64,000 nucleotides of DNA from Pholis gunnellus (GCA_910591455.2 OU342812.1:4616732-4680731); one strand, 5' to 3'; positions 13,001 through 27,008 are shown, numbered from the stretch's first letter. A program made the numbers and translations. Notes: generated by a model from the letters alone, not told the origin.

Positions 13001-13499
13001 ATCTCTCTTAAGCCGTATTATCTCTTAACTTTGTCTCAGTGTAGCAGGAATGTCCTCAAGACGTGCAGGATTCAAATCTCTCTGATAGAAAACCAGAACA
13101 AAGATTACCATTATTCTGTTTGACAGAGACAAGATTTCTGCCCCCTTCATTATTATTATCCATAGTGACTGACTGACTGATTTTTGTATCTTCCATTGTA
13201 CATTTCTGTTACATTCAACCTGTGATTGTAATCATGGAGCCGGCAGGGAAACTCAAAAGTATACTCGTCTGTTTTCCAGCACTTCTGTGAGTCACAGTGT
13301 TGACCTCTCCAAACATACAGGCCACTCATATGATGTCTTCTCAACCTACACTCCTTTGTGTTTGTTGTAACCGTTTGTTTGTCTAAGATCAGATGTTACT
13401 ACTAAGTGAATATTCTGAGAGGTTCTCAATCATTATATCGGTCATCCACCCAAACATTTAGTATGTACATAACTCTGAACATCAGAAACATATTGAAGG

Positions 13500-13632
13500 G
13501 AAATGTCCTTATAGATATTTACGAAATCTAATAATACATTTGCCATATTAATATAATAATAATATATATATTTAATTTATCATTGTTATTATTTATCATT
13601 GTTGTTATTATTCATCTTAATGTTGTTATTAC

Positions 13633-13663
<31 letters not shown>

Positions 13664-13665
13664 GT
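13500..13665. repeat. AT-rich block with TTA/TAT trinucleotide repeat
   Basis: Simple AT-rich sequence ending in about 11 TAT units (13630-13663). Confidence 0.8.
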
Positions 13666-16600
13666 AAACATTACCAACAATTCCACTATTTCCAAAAAAA
13701 GTTTGGCTAAAAGTTTATTACAATAAAGTTTCAATAATTTCAAATATTGTCCTGATTTAGCTCTGTGATGAAAGACATAAAGGCTTTTACAGCTGATGAG
13801 GACAAACTGTTCTTTTTCTTCTTTTATAAATTGTTCTTTATTGAAATCGTGGATTGAGGTTTGCCCAATTATAATTAGAAAATGTATTTAAAATAAAAGG
13901 TTAAACTGGGCTCCATCTATATAGCAAGTGGGCGTGTTCTATGCTCTGATTGGGCTTCGTTTAATAATAACTTCTCCTTACTCATCCAGTCCTTATATCC
14001 TTCCTCCCTTTGCTGTCTATCCTTATACATCCCCCCCTCCCCTCCCTCATTCCTGGATGGAACATCTGGAGGAAAAAACTAAACTTAAAAAAAAAAAGAT
14101 ATCTTTGAGCCACTGTAGGTAAACATCCTGAACGAGTTAACGCTAACCTGCTAAATGTCTCGGAGAACAAAAACAACGAGGCGATTCATGACTGAGGAAT
14201 GACTCAGGAATCCGGTAGCAGTGACACCCTAGACACCAGGGTACATCTGATATGACTCCGGGTCTGTGTCAGAGAGTAAGCCGACGGCATTACTTATTCA
14301 ATGTGTGCCGATCTGGAGCTCGTCACCAGTGCCTCCTTGTCCCATAGTGGATCTCCATGGGACGGAGTAGAGGAGGACGCTCTGTAGAGTCCCATCTGAA
14401 TGAACTGGGACGTTAAACACCGTCCGACAGAACTGCGCTGCTTCATTATAGGTAAATAGCTCTGACGTAATCATATTTGCGCACTGGCCCCCTTTTGTTG
14501 GTCCCCTGCTTTGGTACGCTGGCTATATGACAAGTGAGGTCCTCTTTTTTTTGGGGGCTGCTTGTAATGGAAAAGTAGCAACCTGCCAAAAGCGAGCTTG
14601 CAGTTCCACTGTGGTGAGTGAAAAAAAAATACTCTCCGGGGTGGAAAAGCTTAGCCGTGTCTAGGATGGAAGCCGTATTCTGGTCAGAGATGTCAGGATG
14701 ATGGAGATCTCAAGTTGCAGCTCAGAAGAGTGGACTGGTGTTCTTGCCTTGCAGATCTGCTGCTGGATAGATCACATGTCACAGTAATGTTCCTTTTGGA
14801 ATTATAGCGTTCATCTACAGACGTTGACCACAGTCACACAGGCTGGTGCCAAGTCCAAAAGTAGGTGTTCATAGTGGATTCAGCATATTTCCGCTGACAT
14901 GTTTGTGAATGTTTATTTTTGTACTCGTGCTTGTCCAAAATGCACATCCAGTGGAAAATAGGTTTACACTGAAGCAGCCTGTATCCTCAGGCTTTTTGCC
15001 ACTGGCTGGCCTCCACAGTCGGGTGCATCATTATGGAAGTTTTAGTTTTTAGTTTTTTTTTTATCAGTGCCCATGACCAGAAAAAGGGCTCGCTATGTGT
15101 CTGTGCTTTGGTTTACAGCATCTGAGGTTTACATGACATCTAAAGCACTTTATATGCAAAGGCTTTTTTTCTCTGATCCATGCTTAAGTTGCAGCCAATG
15201 TCCACGCCGCTGAATAATCTACACTTGCGTTTCTCCCAGAGGGACATCAGCAGAAGGAAGATCCCTTCTTCTTTATGTTACTGTTATATCCCCTGTTAAG
15301 AATAATAGTTTTCTGTTAAATGCCTGGCTGCCTTGTTGGCTGAAAGGCCATGTGATCACGACGAGTCATAAACGGGCTAATGCTGTGTGGTCATAAGGGC
15401 TTGAGAATAAACTGTCTCACTGTCTCTTCACCTCCTATTGCTGCAGGGGTTGCCACATGGTGGGAGAGGATATTTGGGAACATTGCCTCTGCTGCAGTAT
15501 CCACACTGCTCATGCTAAGCTGTACAGCTTTTGAAATGCTAATCATCTGAGGAAGCCAGTTTGTTTACTCTAATGCTCAAGAATGCCACCCTCCAGAGAG
15601 AGAGCGCTTTTCACGTCCAGGGTGTTTACTGAGGTGTCTGATGAGGAATATGCATACAGTACGGCACAAATAGAGATGCATGCGTGAAGGAAAACATTGT
15701 CATATATTCGTACGGTGTTCCTTTTCGCACGCATTTGTACAAAATCCATATGTGTTGCTTTTCTCTGCTCTTAGTGACGAGTGCTGGGACTGTGAGAGCT
15801 CAGAGGGAAACACAGCCGCTGTCTCTTTCTCTTGCTTTTTTTTTCTTTCTTTCTTCTGTCTGTTAGTCTACTTTTGATGACATATTCCTTTGCATCTCTT
15901 CACAGCGCCTGCCTGGAGAATAATGAGGGTGTGTGCTGCATTAACTTATGTAATGGCGAGTGTGAGGAGGGGCGGGATGGGGAGGATGGTAAGGGGGGGG
16001 GGGCAGTGAAGGAGGAGGGGATGAAGAGAAGAGTGATGAGCTCATGCTGCTGCACTGCAGCTCTTCTATTCAAACTCTGCACCTTGTGTTTGTTGTGCCA
16101 TGTGCACACATGCACAGATGCACGTATACAGTCTTGGTTTGTGTGCCATACTCAGTCGCATGCAAATATGTTATGCACATGCAGAGATGGACTCATTATT
16201 GCAAAATTGGGAGCCCGACTTGGTGTTCTGCTGCAGAACGCGAATGCTGGCATGCGTGGCCTTGGCGTCTTTCTGCCCCAGTGCTTTGCTGTGGATTTGA
16301 ATCAGTGCGTGTACGCTGTCCTGTACCTGCACCACCTCACAGCGGTAAACGAGCTGAGCATCTGGTAAGCTCAGGTCGGTAATTGCTGCTAATCCACCTA
16401 CTCTTTTCAGTGACAAAGCGCACCCTCATTATCCAGAGTGTGTTTTGATTTATGTCAGAACTGATGAGCCGGGTGGGGTCAGGGGACGGGGACGGGGGGG
16501 TTTAGTCGATGATAGCACGACAGCACGTTTTAATCTATAAAACAGAGTGGTCCCTTTGGGGGCTTTCAGCTCTGTCTCAGCCTGCAATGAATAGGTGAAT

Positions 16601-18230
16601 AAGTGGATAAAATATCGCTCTTGGCAGAAGACTAAACATTAGAGCATAATGGTCCAAGATTCTCAATGCTGCTGTGAAATGGTGTATAATTTGTAGCACA
16701 ACTGGCAGAGGGGGGCATGTGTTGTCTGTATGGTCTGTGGCTCTATTATTTAAGGCTCATTAAAAGCAGAATTTCAATTTTTTTTTTTCATTGATAAATA
16801 TTTAATCACAAACTGAATTTTTTTTTTGCAAGCATTGCACAGGCCCATGACTGAAATCGGCACACGTCCCTGCGTGATAGTGAAACCGCCACGCACGCTG
16901 TCGGGGAGGCCGGGACTGTGGCGGGTAAACAGTCATTAAATGTTTATCCTGATTGGACTAATTGCTCTGAGCTGTGTGTGTAAACGCAACACATACACAG
17001 CAGACCTCCGTATAGCTTCTAAACCTGACGGACAGTACACACGTTATATTTATTTTTTCCTGTCAGCCACACCGCTGTTGCCTTGACAACTGGCCTTTAG
17101 AGATCTGTGCACGTACGTGCAATTGTGATGAATCCCGCTTCCAATCTACGAGGCGGCGTCTGCAGAGACGCATCGAATGTGGGTATCACTCAGGTTCCCA
17201 AAGTCACATGACATCATTCACACCGTACAGATGTTTGTCTGTCTGAATTGATTTTTTTTTATTTCTTCAGACTGCAATTAATCTGACCACCGAAAATGAA
17301 TCACTGGTGCAGTTGAATTATTGATAATTGTCTGGATCATTATCACTACTAGTTGTAGCATTACGGTGGGAGAGCATGCGTTTTTTTTTTTTTACTTCCT
17401 GTATCGTGTCCAGGCTTTTTCTTTTTTTTTTACTCAGACTGGAGACCGTTCCTTTCAAATGAAAGGCCACTCAAGGCTGGAATTGAAAAGTCCATTTCTG
17501 ACAAATGAGAGTAAGAGATAAAAACCTGTCTCCTCACACAGACGCGAACATGTCCGCCTGCAGCTTCAATGAGCTCCCTCGGGACCTGCAGAATAATTCC
17601 TCTCTCTCTCTGTAGCCAATGCTCTCATTTCTTTCTTCCTGCACATCTTCTCCCCTTTTTTTAAACGGTAACCCTCCCACTGCTGCTCTACTTTACATTA
17701 ACTTGTTTCCTTGCCCCCCTCTTGATAAACTCGAGTGGGCGTCTTCTGATCAGTCATGTATCCCTAAATCCCAAAATCAGTCCCAGACTCGGTACAGTGT
17801 TGACTGTCCACTAGCACCATCTGTTGGCAGAGAGACAGAGAAACAGCCTTCTCGTGTGAATCTCCCTCCTTGCATGTGGATGGTTCCGTGACTTTGAATG
17901 CATTTGTACACATCAAATCAGTCAATTGATGACGGCATTCTGCTGTGTGAGTAAGTCAAGGGCATTAAACAATGCGAGATATTGAGCAGTCCTAAACTCC
18001 ACTGTGAGCCGCCGGCCAGTGAGAGAAGACGATTTAAGGCCATCGCCTTGCCCGGTGTCCCACAGAGACAGCTGCAGCCTTGCTGCCTGTTTCTCTGGCT
18101 TTTCTCCCAGATAGAAGCTTTTTAGGTTTAACTTAACAGTTCTGTTCAAATCATCATTTTGCCAGAGAGAAAAAGTACTCCCAGATCTGTTATTTCTGTC
18201 CTGAATTATTTTTGCAAACGTTTTATTAGT

Positions 18231-18470
18231 TTTAAGGACAGTTCACCCCCAAGATAACTGTGAACTATGAAAGAAAATAGTTCCTACATGAAACTGCTCT
18301 GTGGATTACCTTGAGTAACCCGCTCATGATTTCTGGAAAGAGACATTGCTGTTGAGTTTTTCAAATGTGTTTTTCTTTTTGCCGCTTTGAGCTCCACAAG
18401 AAGAATGCCACATAGTCCCATTAGGTAGTGTTTGGAAAACCTTTTGATTTGGGGTGAACTGTCCCTTTAA
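18231..18470. mobile_element. Short MITE with ends GGACAGTTCACCCC
   Basis: The left end TTTAAGGACAGTTCACCCCC is matched by an inverted right end GGGGTGAACTGTCCCTTTAA, with TTAA at both edges as target site. About 240 bp, noncoding. Similar ends are common in teleost intronic repeats. Confidence 0.7.
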
Positions 18471-21400
18471 ATTATAGAAAGCTCACACCGCCAAGTGTGT
18501 GTTTCATTTCTGAGAATCGTGAGTATTGACATGTTTTCATCAGCTATGGCCAACCGGACCGAACTGGTCCGAGCAGGACACCAGGGCAGAGTAAACACCG
18601 GAGAGAGTGGATGTTTGCAGGACGGCAACCTTAGACGGCGTTACTCAACAGAGTGTCGGCTCTCTCCGTCTCCGTGTGCCTCATTCACTTCCTGTACTCG
18701 CACTGTTTTCACAGGGGCTGATTGTTTAACTCGAACCTTTTTATGTTTGACTGTGTAACCTAATGTGAGTCGTATTCTGATTCCTCTTCAGATATAAAGA
18801 GATTGTCAGAGGACCTGTTATCTAACCACGTGCTCGGGCTGTCGGAGGATGTGTTCTGGTTGAGAGCTCAGATTCCCCCCTCGGCAACACCGTGTGTCCT
18901 GAAGAGAGAGAGAAAGAAAAAGAAAAACAATCGGTGACCTTGCAGGGCTGCAACACGCAGGGCTCTGTACATGTCCCCACTGAAGCATAGACAGCAACAC
19001 AGCAGCTGAATAAATGGTCAGAGAGAGGAATGTTCAGGGGGGGGGGGCGGCACACGAGAGGTCAGCTGATAGAATATACAAAATAAAAAATTCAAAGAAA
19101 GAGTGAGGCAAGGGGAGGGTGCTCTGTGTGAGGAGAACCTCCTCTTTTCATTGACGTTTAGGGGAATGTGCTGATTAGTGCAGAGAGTAAATCAGTCAGA
19201 TGGAGGTTCCCGGTCTGCTGTGCCTGAGACATCCAGTCGAGCTTTCCAGAAACCACGGTTAACCCGCCTTTCTGTGGCAATTTGTCATCAAAGCCCGGAC
19301 TTTGTTTTCGTACCGTAAGGGCCAACCCGGAGACAGATGTGTGGAGGTAGGTGGGCTAGACTCTGAAGGTGTGTGTGTGTGATCTCTCCGGCTGTGAAGT
19401 ACAGGTTCATATAGCTTCTGTAGAGGACACAGCAGGTGTTTATGTTGTCAGACACTGCAGGTGTGTGTTGAGCTGCTGTGCATGAAACTACTGGATAGAA
19501 AATGATATAATAACCAGCAATTGTGATCAAACTGTTTACGTCGTTCATCGAGCAAAAATAACAAACATTCTTTTGTTTCCAGCTTCTCGGGTGTGAGTAT
19601 TTCCAAGTTTGTTGTTTTTTAGACTTTTGGACGAATATATAAGTGAAGCTCTGTGAAGACGTCACCTCTCAATTCATCCGAAATATTAATAATCTACAGA
19701 TTAGTCGAAGATGACAATAAGAATCGTCTCCATACATGAGAGATGAACAGAATAAAGGGATGATGCTCGTACACTGGGGTGCCGACGCCGCTGCTCTGTA
19801 GTCTGATGTCACACTCACGCTGATGCTCAGTGCCGGGGGGAGGGAGGGAGGGGGGGGGGGTTGTTTGTGTTTATTTGCGCCTCTCATTTAGAGTCATGTG
19901 TGTGATTTGCCAGCTGCTTTATGAACCACAGAACTTTTTAGCCCTTTAGCTCCCCCCCTCAGTTATGTGCCTCTGAAACCCCCCCCCGATCCCAACATCT
20001 TTCAAACTCGCAGCACATTCCTGCCGATTGTCCTGCTCATGTCAAGCATCCTGTTGGCATCTTTTCAACGGAACCTATAGCAGGACCTCCGATGATCCGC
20101 TCTCCCCAATTGTAGTCCACCCGGTCCTCGCTCTCATTAGACCCGTCCGCAGCACGGATGGCTCAGAGAGGCCGTCATTAAAGCACATCAGATGCACAGA
20201 GCGTGAGACAGCTTCTACGTGAGAATGGTGGTTGTAGAGAATACAGAGCTGCACTGTACTCGTTTGCATGCACGCTGCTTTTTCTTTTTCCTCCCCCCTT
20301 CGCAGTCTCGGTCCATATCCCGTGCGACTCACCCCTACCCCTCTGTCCTTCCCTCAGTCCACCTCTCTGTCCTGTGTTTACACTCCCATCGCGTCACATG
20401 TTGTGCTATCTCGTTGTCCCGGTGCAGGACGTTGCTCAGTTACATTTTGTGGTTCAGCAAATAAAAGGCAGAATTCCCCTCTGGGATCATTAGGCACAGC
20501 GCCGCAGCTATGAATCTCAATTGCTTTTTTATTACACAGAATTCCTCCGTGTTTCATCATTAAACGCAAAGTAATCGCAAAAAAAGGCTTTTGTGGGTAC
20601 GCTGCTCATTATTCGGTAAGAAACTGTTAAGTAAGGTCTCAGAGCTGTTTAAGCATGATGCCGAGGAGCAAGCGTCTTAACCTTGTGCTGAACAGATGTT
20701 CATGTGAGGGCCAGCGGGACAATACAGTCAACCTGTCACACTCGCACCGGCCCTCTTGTGTTACCGAAAGCGGTGACGGAGCTCTTGGTGCTCAGTTCCA
20801 AAGAAATGAACAGATTATACGAGGAAAAGGGATCTCATCCTGTTATCAGGGTTTGGTTTCAGGATGTTACTGTGTTGCTGACTCACCGTGTCCCTCCCTC
20901 TAAAGAGACTCCTTCTAGCTGTCTTCGTAGTGTGCTGCACAATTTACTGGTTGAAGGTTCAAGTGAGGCAATTGACCCTATACACACCTGGGGCGGGAAA
21001 AATATCTGGCAGGCTGATATAGGCTGACTGGACTAGTGTCTGCTTGTACAGGGAGGTCTAGTATTGACAGGTAGGCTACGGGTTCAATAGCATTTCATCA
21101 GATCCAGTATTAAAGACACTTCAGATCTATATAGCAACTAGTCTGAATAGGTAACTAAATGGTTTTGTATTCTGTAAACAACAAAAGTCAATCACTTAAA
21201 GTTGCTATAATCAATATTCTTATATTAACAATGGCTCAAAAAAAGGGAGGGGGGGGGAGCTCGAGGTAATGAACTCACAGATATTTATCGCGACGCTCTG
21301 CAGTTCCCCGCAGCTCTACAGAGCTTTTCAGCATCTTTCAGCTCGTGGTTTTATGGCCTGCTCTCATCAGCACCGTTTCCAGCTGCCGCATTCGGCTGTT

Positions 21401-22351
21401 TTTCACCATCACCAAACAGCAGACACAGTGAGTGACTAGCCAGTAGAACATAGTGGAGCCTGAAGGCTTTTCCAGGTTTTAGTGGAGAGCTGGACAGAGC
21501 TAAGTCCAGAATAAATATTGGACATTTATCAAATGTCCAGAGACACGACTCCAAACGATGATGTTGCTCATGATAACATGTCACGGTTGTGTTTACGGCT
21601 TGTTTGCGCTGCCCCCCAAGTGACCAACAAAAAGTACCTGAAATGCAACATATATGGCTCCATATTCTTGCCATTAATTACTATCAAATGCTTTGTTTTC
21701 TTCCCAGTGTATCTTATTACCTGCACCCTTTTCATACCTGAGGTCGTCCTGAGTAAAATGAAAACTCAAAACTGCAGTTTTGGGAATAAATTCAGCAGCT
21801 CATAATCTGAGGTAGACCACATATATGTAAATCAGTGTCAGACTGCCCGTTCCCAGAAGAAATATTCCCTTTTCTATTAAAAAAATACTGCCAAGCTAAT
21901 GTATCAGAAGTGAAAAAACTCAAAAGCCAAGGGAACTTCTCGGAATGTCAACTTTAGCTGTACTGTAGAAGCAGCTTGAGGAAATAGACTCATATGGCCC
22001 ATGTTGATTTTTACGTCAGTCATAGATCCCCATGCGGTGGTGAGAATGACTCTCTGGCCATACGGCCTCCTGCTTTTGCTTGACCGGAGGCTGTTAGGAA
22101 GTTCGGTTGATTAAAATGACAGTTCTCATTTAATCAAAAGAGCCCCAAACTAACCCGTTAAAAACAAATCTCCCAAAGTCTTCTGGCCGCACCCTCGACT
22201 TTCTCAGACACATTTTGTGGGATGCCAGAAAGTGGGAGGTAGAGAAACATCCTCTCTGCCCTCTGATATTTCCACATCCTTGTCCAAGCCCATTTATTTT
22301 GGAAGCATGTCGCATGGAAAAACAAGAATAAGTCGTGCTTTAGTGGAAAAA

Positions 22352-22860
22352 AACATAGACTGTACATGAGAAGTGCAAGTAGTCACCCATTGGTTTGTGC
22401 ACTGCCGTTGTGAAGCCGTGAGTTTGTCATTTTAGTTGTGTTTACTTTTAAGGCCGCTAAAACGGTTACAATGAACTGTCATAAAATTAAAGCTCTGAAA
22501 GGATAAAAGTTGGAAGTCAAAGGCTATTTGTGCATTTTACAACTGTTATGACCTAATGATTTAAATAAGGATGATCCCCGTTTGTACTGGGAAGTTGATT
22601 TACCTCAAATAAAAATGATCCGCTGAGTAACAGACGTCTCTTCTCCAATACGAGTCTAAGGGAAAAGTATTTCTTTGCCCCGACAGTTTGGGCCCGGCTC
22701 TCTTCTAGGGGGCTTGCATTTGTACAATCTGGACTACTTTTTGCAACCAGAGGAGTCGCCCCCTGCTGGCTATTTTGAAAAGCATGCGAGTGTAAGACAT
22801 TGCAACTGGCTTCACTTTTTAGGCCTGGACGCTTCCGCCCCGGGGAAAAAAACGGAAAGT
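22352..22860 (+). repeat. Teleost dispersed repeat
   Basis: Motifs AACATAGACTGTACAT, GTCACCCATTGGTTTGTG, TTGTGAAGCCGTGAGTTTG, GAGTCGCCCCCTGCTGGCT and TTGGCTTCACTTTTT-like sequence occur in the order known from a common teleost intronic repeat. This is recognition from memory, not from alignment. Confidence 0.5.
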
Positions 22861-24557
22861 TCCTGTGTATTTCTCACGCTGACGACATCTTAACCACGTT
22901 TGTTAAAACTGACCTGCACCGTTCTATTTGTGATAGAATGCATAACTGCACAAAGGACCAGTTTGTAATCCTGTGGGCTCAGAGAACCAGGAGGGGGGGG
23001 GGGGCCTCTAATAAGTAATTGAGGGGCCACAGATCGATGTGGCCTGCGGCCTGCAGAGACCTGGTCTGTGCTTTCAGTCAATAAACCGGTAAGCTTTATG
23101 GAGCGTACATCATACCACCAAGGATACAGCCAGGGCAGCTGATTTACTCCCAGTTTGAAATCTATTCCTCTGTAATGAAATGCCCATTTTTGAATTCTGA
23201 GACTCCTCTGATCTGGTCTGGAGTGTTGCGAGTGTTGTGCTAATGTTGATGTATGATACGGGGTGGCTCTCTCTCCTCTAGCTCGCCCCTGTCGGGCCGC
23301 TCCGGTGTGTGTGCTAGAAAACCGTTCGATACGCTTTTGGGTCGTGTGTGAATTAAATGGAAAGCCAAACGGCATTAGCTGCTGTCAGGTAGTTTTTCAC
23401 AGAGATGGTGCATCAATCGATACGCCCCTGCGTTGGCCCTGTTTCTTGTAAATGCTTTGGCTCTGTCTCAAGCGGGGGGGGTGGGGGGGTGTATGGGAGG
23501 CATTCAGAGAAATGAAACAATAAACATGGTGCTGCGTTACCCCCTCCTCAAGGGGTTGTTATCATGAATTTGAGTCTGCTTGTTATTCCCAGAACGGCTC
23601 TATCGCTCCGTAAAGCCGGTCTTCATGTCCTACCCGGCCTGCCTGAATGTAGAAATGTATAAGATCTGCTGACTCGCACCCACCGGGCCTGGTGGAAATG
23701 TGGTATGAATGGAACTTGCACACTCAGGATATCTTGTTCCAGTGGAATATGTCAACACGAATCTACTTCTCAGCAGTCTCGTGACCCGCGCGAAAGGTTT
23801 CCGCTGCTTCCTTTCACATTCCAGAGGAGAAGAAAGAGAGCGTAGATCGATGATTGACTGCTTTATCGCTGGGCTCTTCTGTGATTGATTGCTTCCACGT
23901 TGTCTGTGTTATTTGAAAAAGTTCAAAGTTTTCCTTCTTTTTAAAAAATTCTACGATTTTTGCTTATTTTCAACCTTCCCAATACGTTGCGCTGATGTCT
24001 AGAAGACATCAACAGGACAGACTGGAATCATTAATTATTTCTTTTTTAATTCTGCTTTTACTGTTGACGTGCTTTCAACTGTGGCTTTCAATTAATATTT
24101 AAATACAAGTGATCAAATTCACATCTCATGTAAGCTGATCCTGAGTTTTCTCATGTTCTCTGGTGACTTGGTCCGGAGGTTGTTTTCTGCTTCAGGTTTT
24201 GGGGGGAAAAGGTCAGGATTTCCTTTTGACCGATCGGATCCTGACGCAGCAGTTTCATTATTACTCAAACCTCTCGTCTCTCAGGGACGGAGAGTAAACA
24301 TTCTCACTTGGTGAACATAGATTAGCGAAGTCATTTTAGATTTGCTTGTCACTGCTTTAAGAAATAGTTTTAGTTGTTGAACCTCAGTGGTCAGATTTAT
24401 TTTATCATTGCTGCCAATGTTTAAAGTTCCTACAAGGAACTTTCATTTGGTGTTGATTGTAAAGCTCCCTGTGGATGAGAGTGGTAGTGTTTCTGAGCCC
24501 CAGAGTCCCTTTTTTAGAAAGCCTCTCATTTTACTGCAGCAGGGGTCTGACAGTCTT

Positions 24558-24941
24558 CTACGCGTAGTCCTGGTTCTGGTTCTCCCTCGCCTTCCTTCTC
24601 TCCAGCGGGCCTAACCATACGGCCTGGGCCTCCAGCAGCGTGGTGTCGGTGTTGGCGATGCTCTGCTCCTGGCCAGAGGAGGAGGAGACGCTGAGCTCTC
24701 CTCCTCCCATTGCAGCTTCCGACTCCAAGTCGAAGGCGGCAGCAAAGCCAGATCTGGGTCCGTGGTGGGGCTGGTAGGCCCCGTTGTTTCTGGTGAACCA
24801 GCGCGATTGCATCTGTTTTTGTGTGATATCCGACCCGGTTTTAAGAATAACTGTATTGAAATAGCCAATCTTCTCGCTGGCGGTCACGTTAACTAATATT
24901 AGACAAACAGAGGCATCAGTATTTAACGAGTTAAAAGTTCC
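24558..24941 (-). other. Antisense intronic open frame with coding-like codon use
   Basis: On the minus strand 127 codons are open from 24938 to a TAG at 24558. No ATG opens the frame; the first methionine is internal (QMQSRWF). The protein includes SEKIGYFNTVILKTGSDITQ, RNNGAYQPHHGPRSGFAAAF and TDTTLLEAQAVWLGPLERRK, ending ENQNQDYA. From about 24890 onward third positions are strongly G/C (GCC, CTG, GAG, AAC, CAG), unlike the AT-rich flanks. This looks like the last exon of an unrecognised gene or a recent retrocopy fragment. I do not recognise the family and propose no function. Confidence 0.35.
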
Positions 24942-26174
24942 TCACAGTAACTTGATTAAATGACTTGAATCACAACAGAACTGAGGTTTATCGTCTCAGT
25001 AATGGCTCCTCTGTGGCATCACTTGTATTTCCGTGTTGACATTGATGATGTGAATGTTGTATCTTCAGGTGACTCAACAGTGTTTGCACAGCAGATCGTG
25101 ATGCTCATAACTGCCTCATCACGTACCCACTTCTGCATTCAGTCCTCCCCTTTTTTGGGGCACTTTCTCCTAAAATAACATTATGTTTCCTCGATGATTC
25201 TATCACTGTCGGCCTAATGAGGGCCATTAGAATGAAATACGTTTTGTACTTTCGCTTCCCAAGTGGAGCAGAATCTGAAAGTTTTGAAACGAGGCTCAGA
25301 ATTATAACCAAACAAGATGACGGCAAATATTTTTCGACAGCGTTCCGACACTGATGTCCCGGCCTTCACCACGGGGTTGCTCCTGTCGTTTAGTGACTGT
25401 GTTTTCCCGAATCAAAGACTGGAAACAGAAACGAGAAAGGCTGCCTTTATACGCAGTGCCAACACACACACAATGGCCAGTGCCAGTGTAGACGGCCGAG
25501 CCCGGGAGGTGGTCCTCGGGGGGCTCAATAGCCGTAGTGTTTCTGCCTGTGGGCTTTTCGGATGCCACAGAGAGGCACAGCCGGCTTTGCCAGGGAAGGG
25601 GCGTCCGTGGCAGAGCGCAGCGGGGAAGTAACCGGAGCCCCGGCTTGTGGAGTCCAGGGCCCGAAGGAGACTCATGCTGAAGTGGTTAGACAGCTGTGTG
25701 TGGAGAGGTGAGTGGTGGAATGTAAGCCATCGGCAGTCTGAGTATTATAGGAATGTAGAGGTTTCCTCCCTTTTATTTGTTTCTCCTCTACATTAAATCA
25801 GTGTCGGCATATGTTATGTAGCAGCGTGTGTGTTTCTGTTGCACGACATGTGTGCACCCAGAAAGTTAAGACATCTTTCCCTGCAATTAATGTGTCTGTT
25901 TGCCGAGTAGAAGACTGTTTATACGACAATCAGCTCTAAACCATAACACTATTTCATGCTTGCCTGCTAATGAAATCTGATTTGAGTGATTGAGTGAACG
26001 CAACATCTTCAAGATCATCAGCTGTTTATCTGATCGCTGATGCAGGCGGCAATGAATGGAATCTGATTGAAACAGCAATTATTGTCATTGTAAGCCCTCC
26101 AGTCAATTTACCCGGTTCAACGATGCCATTTAGCTCATGGCTCCAAATTGATTTCATCGCAAGGCACACAAACA

Positions 26175-26200
26175 GACACACACACACACACACACACACA
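26175..26200 (+). repeat. CA microsatellite
   Basis: About 13 CA units. Confidence 0.9.
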
Positions 26201-26639
26201 TTCACCGTTAATTATTTTAGGCATCATATCTGGTTTATATCAAGGGATAGATATGTTGTTGTTTTTTTTATTCTCTAGGATTATGCTGATGGATGGTTCC
26301 TGGAATCAGTTCTGGAATCAAGACAAAAGAGAGACGTGATTTTCAAAGTCGCTGGCTGATTGATTGGCCACTGTGGTGCTGTTAGGCAGATACTTTAGGA
26401 AGGCTGTGGAGCTTAAAAAAGATTGAAAATGTATGGAGACATCTGAATTTTTAGTTTTAGTTTTGTATTTTAATATTTGCACTATATGCAAACTTCACTG
26501 TGTTCTTAAAATATTAATAGTATTCAAATAGTATTTGAATCAAAAGAAAACTAAAGGAAATGTCTTGTATACTATCACAGCATGTTTTGTGGTAGTTCAA
26601 TAAGTGAATAGTCGATCTGAAATAACCACATAGAGCCTA

Positions 26640-27008
26640 CAGGACTGTCTCAGAAAATTAGAATATTGTGATAAAGTTCTTTATTTTGTGTAATGCAATT
26701 AAAAAAACAAAAATGTCATGCATTCTGGATTCATTACAAATCAACTGAAATATTGCAAGCCTTTTATTCTTTTAATATTGCTGATTATGGCTTACAGCTT
26801 AAGAAAACTCAAATATCCTATCTCTAAATATTAGAATATCATGAAAAAGTATACTAGTAGGGTATTCAACTAATCACTTGAATCGTCTAATTAACTCGAA
26901 ACACCTGCAAGGGTTTCCTGAGCCTTGAAAAACACTCAGCTTGGTTCAGTAAACTAAATCACACGTATGGGGATTATCACAATATTCTAATTTTCTGAGA
27001 CAGTCCTG
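26640..27008. mobile_element. Tc1/mariner-type nonautonomous DNA transposon with perfect inverted ends
   Basis: The first 35 bp (starting CAGGACTGTCTCAG) and last 35 bp are perfect reverse complements, and the element is flanked by TA on both sides, the target duplication of Tc1/mariner transposases. At 369 bp with no long frame it needs a transposase in trans. The body contains further inverted sub-repeats. Perfect ends suggest fairly recent insertion. It lies inside an iqsec1 intron. Confidence 0.85.

Noticed and set aside
15832..16368. 178-codon + strand open frame
   Set aside because: Overlaps other long frames in the same DNA, low-complexity start, no recognisable domain; chance frame in an intron.
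22890..23375. 161-codon minus-strand frame
   Set aside because: Runs through a G homopolymer and repeat DNA, with no domain or splice support.
25680..25710. Possible start exon ATG CTG AAG TGG before GTGAGT
   Set aside because: Ends in phase 1, which does not fit the shared iqsec1 exon that needs phase 2.
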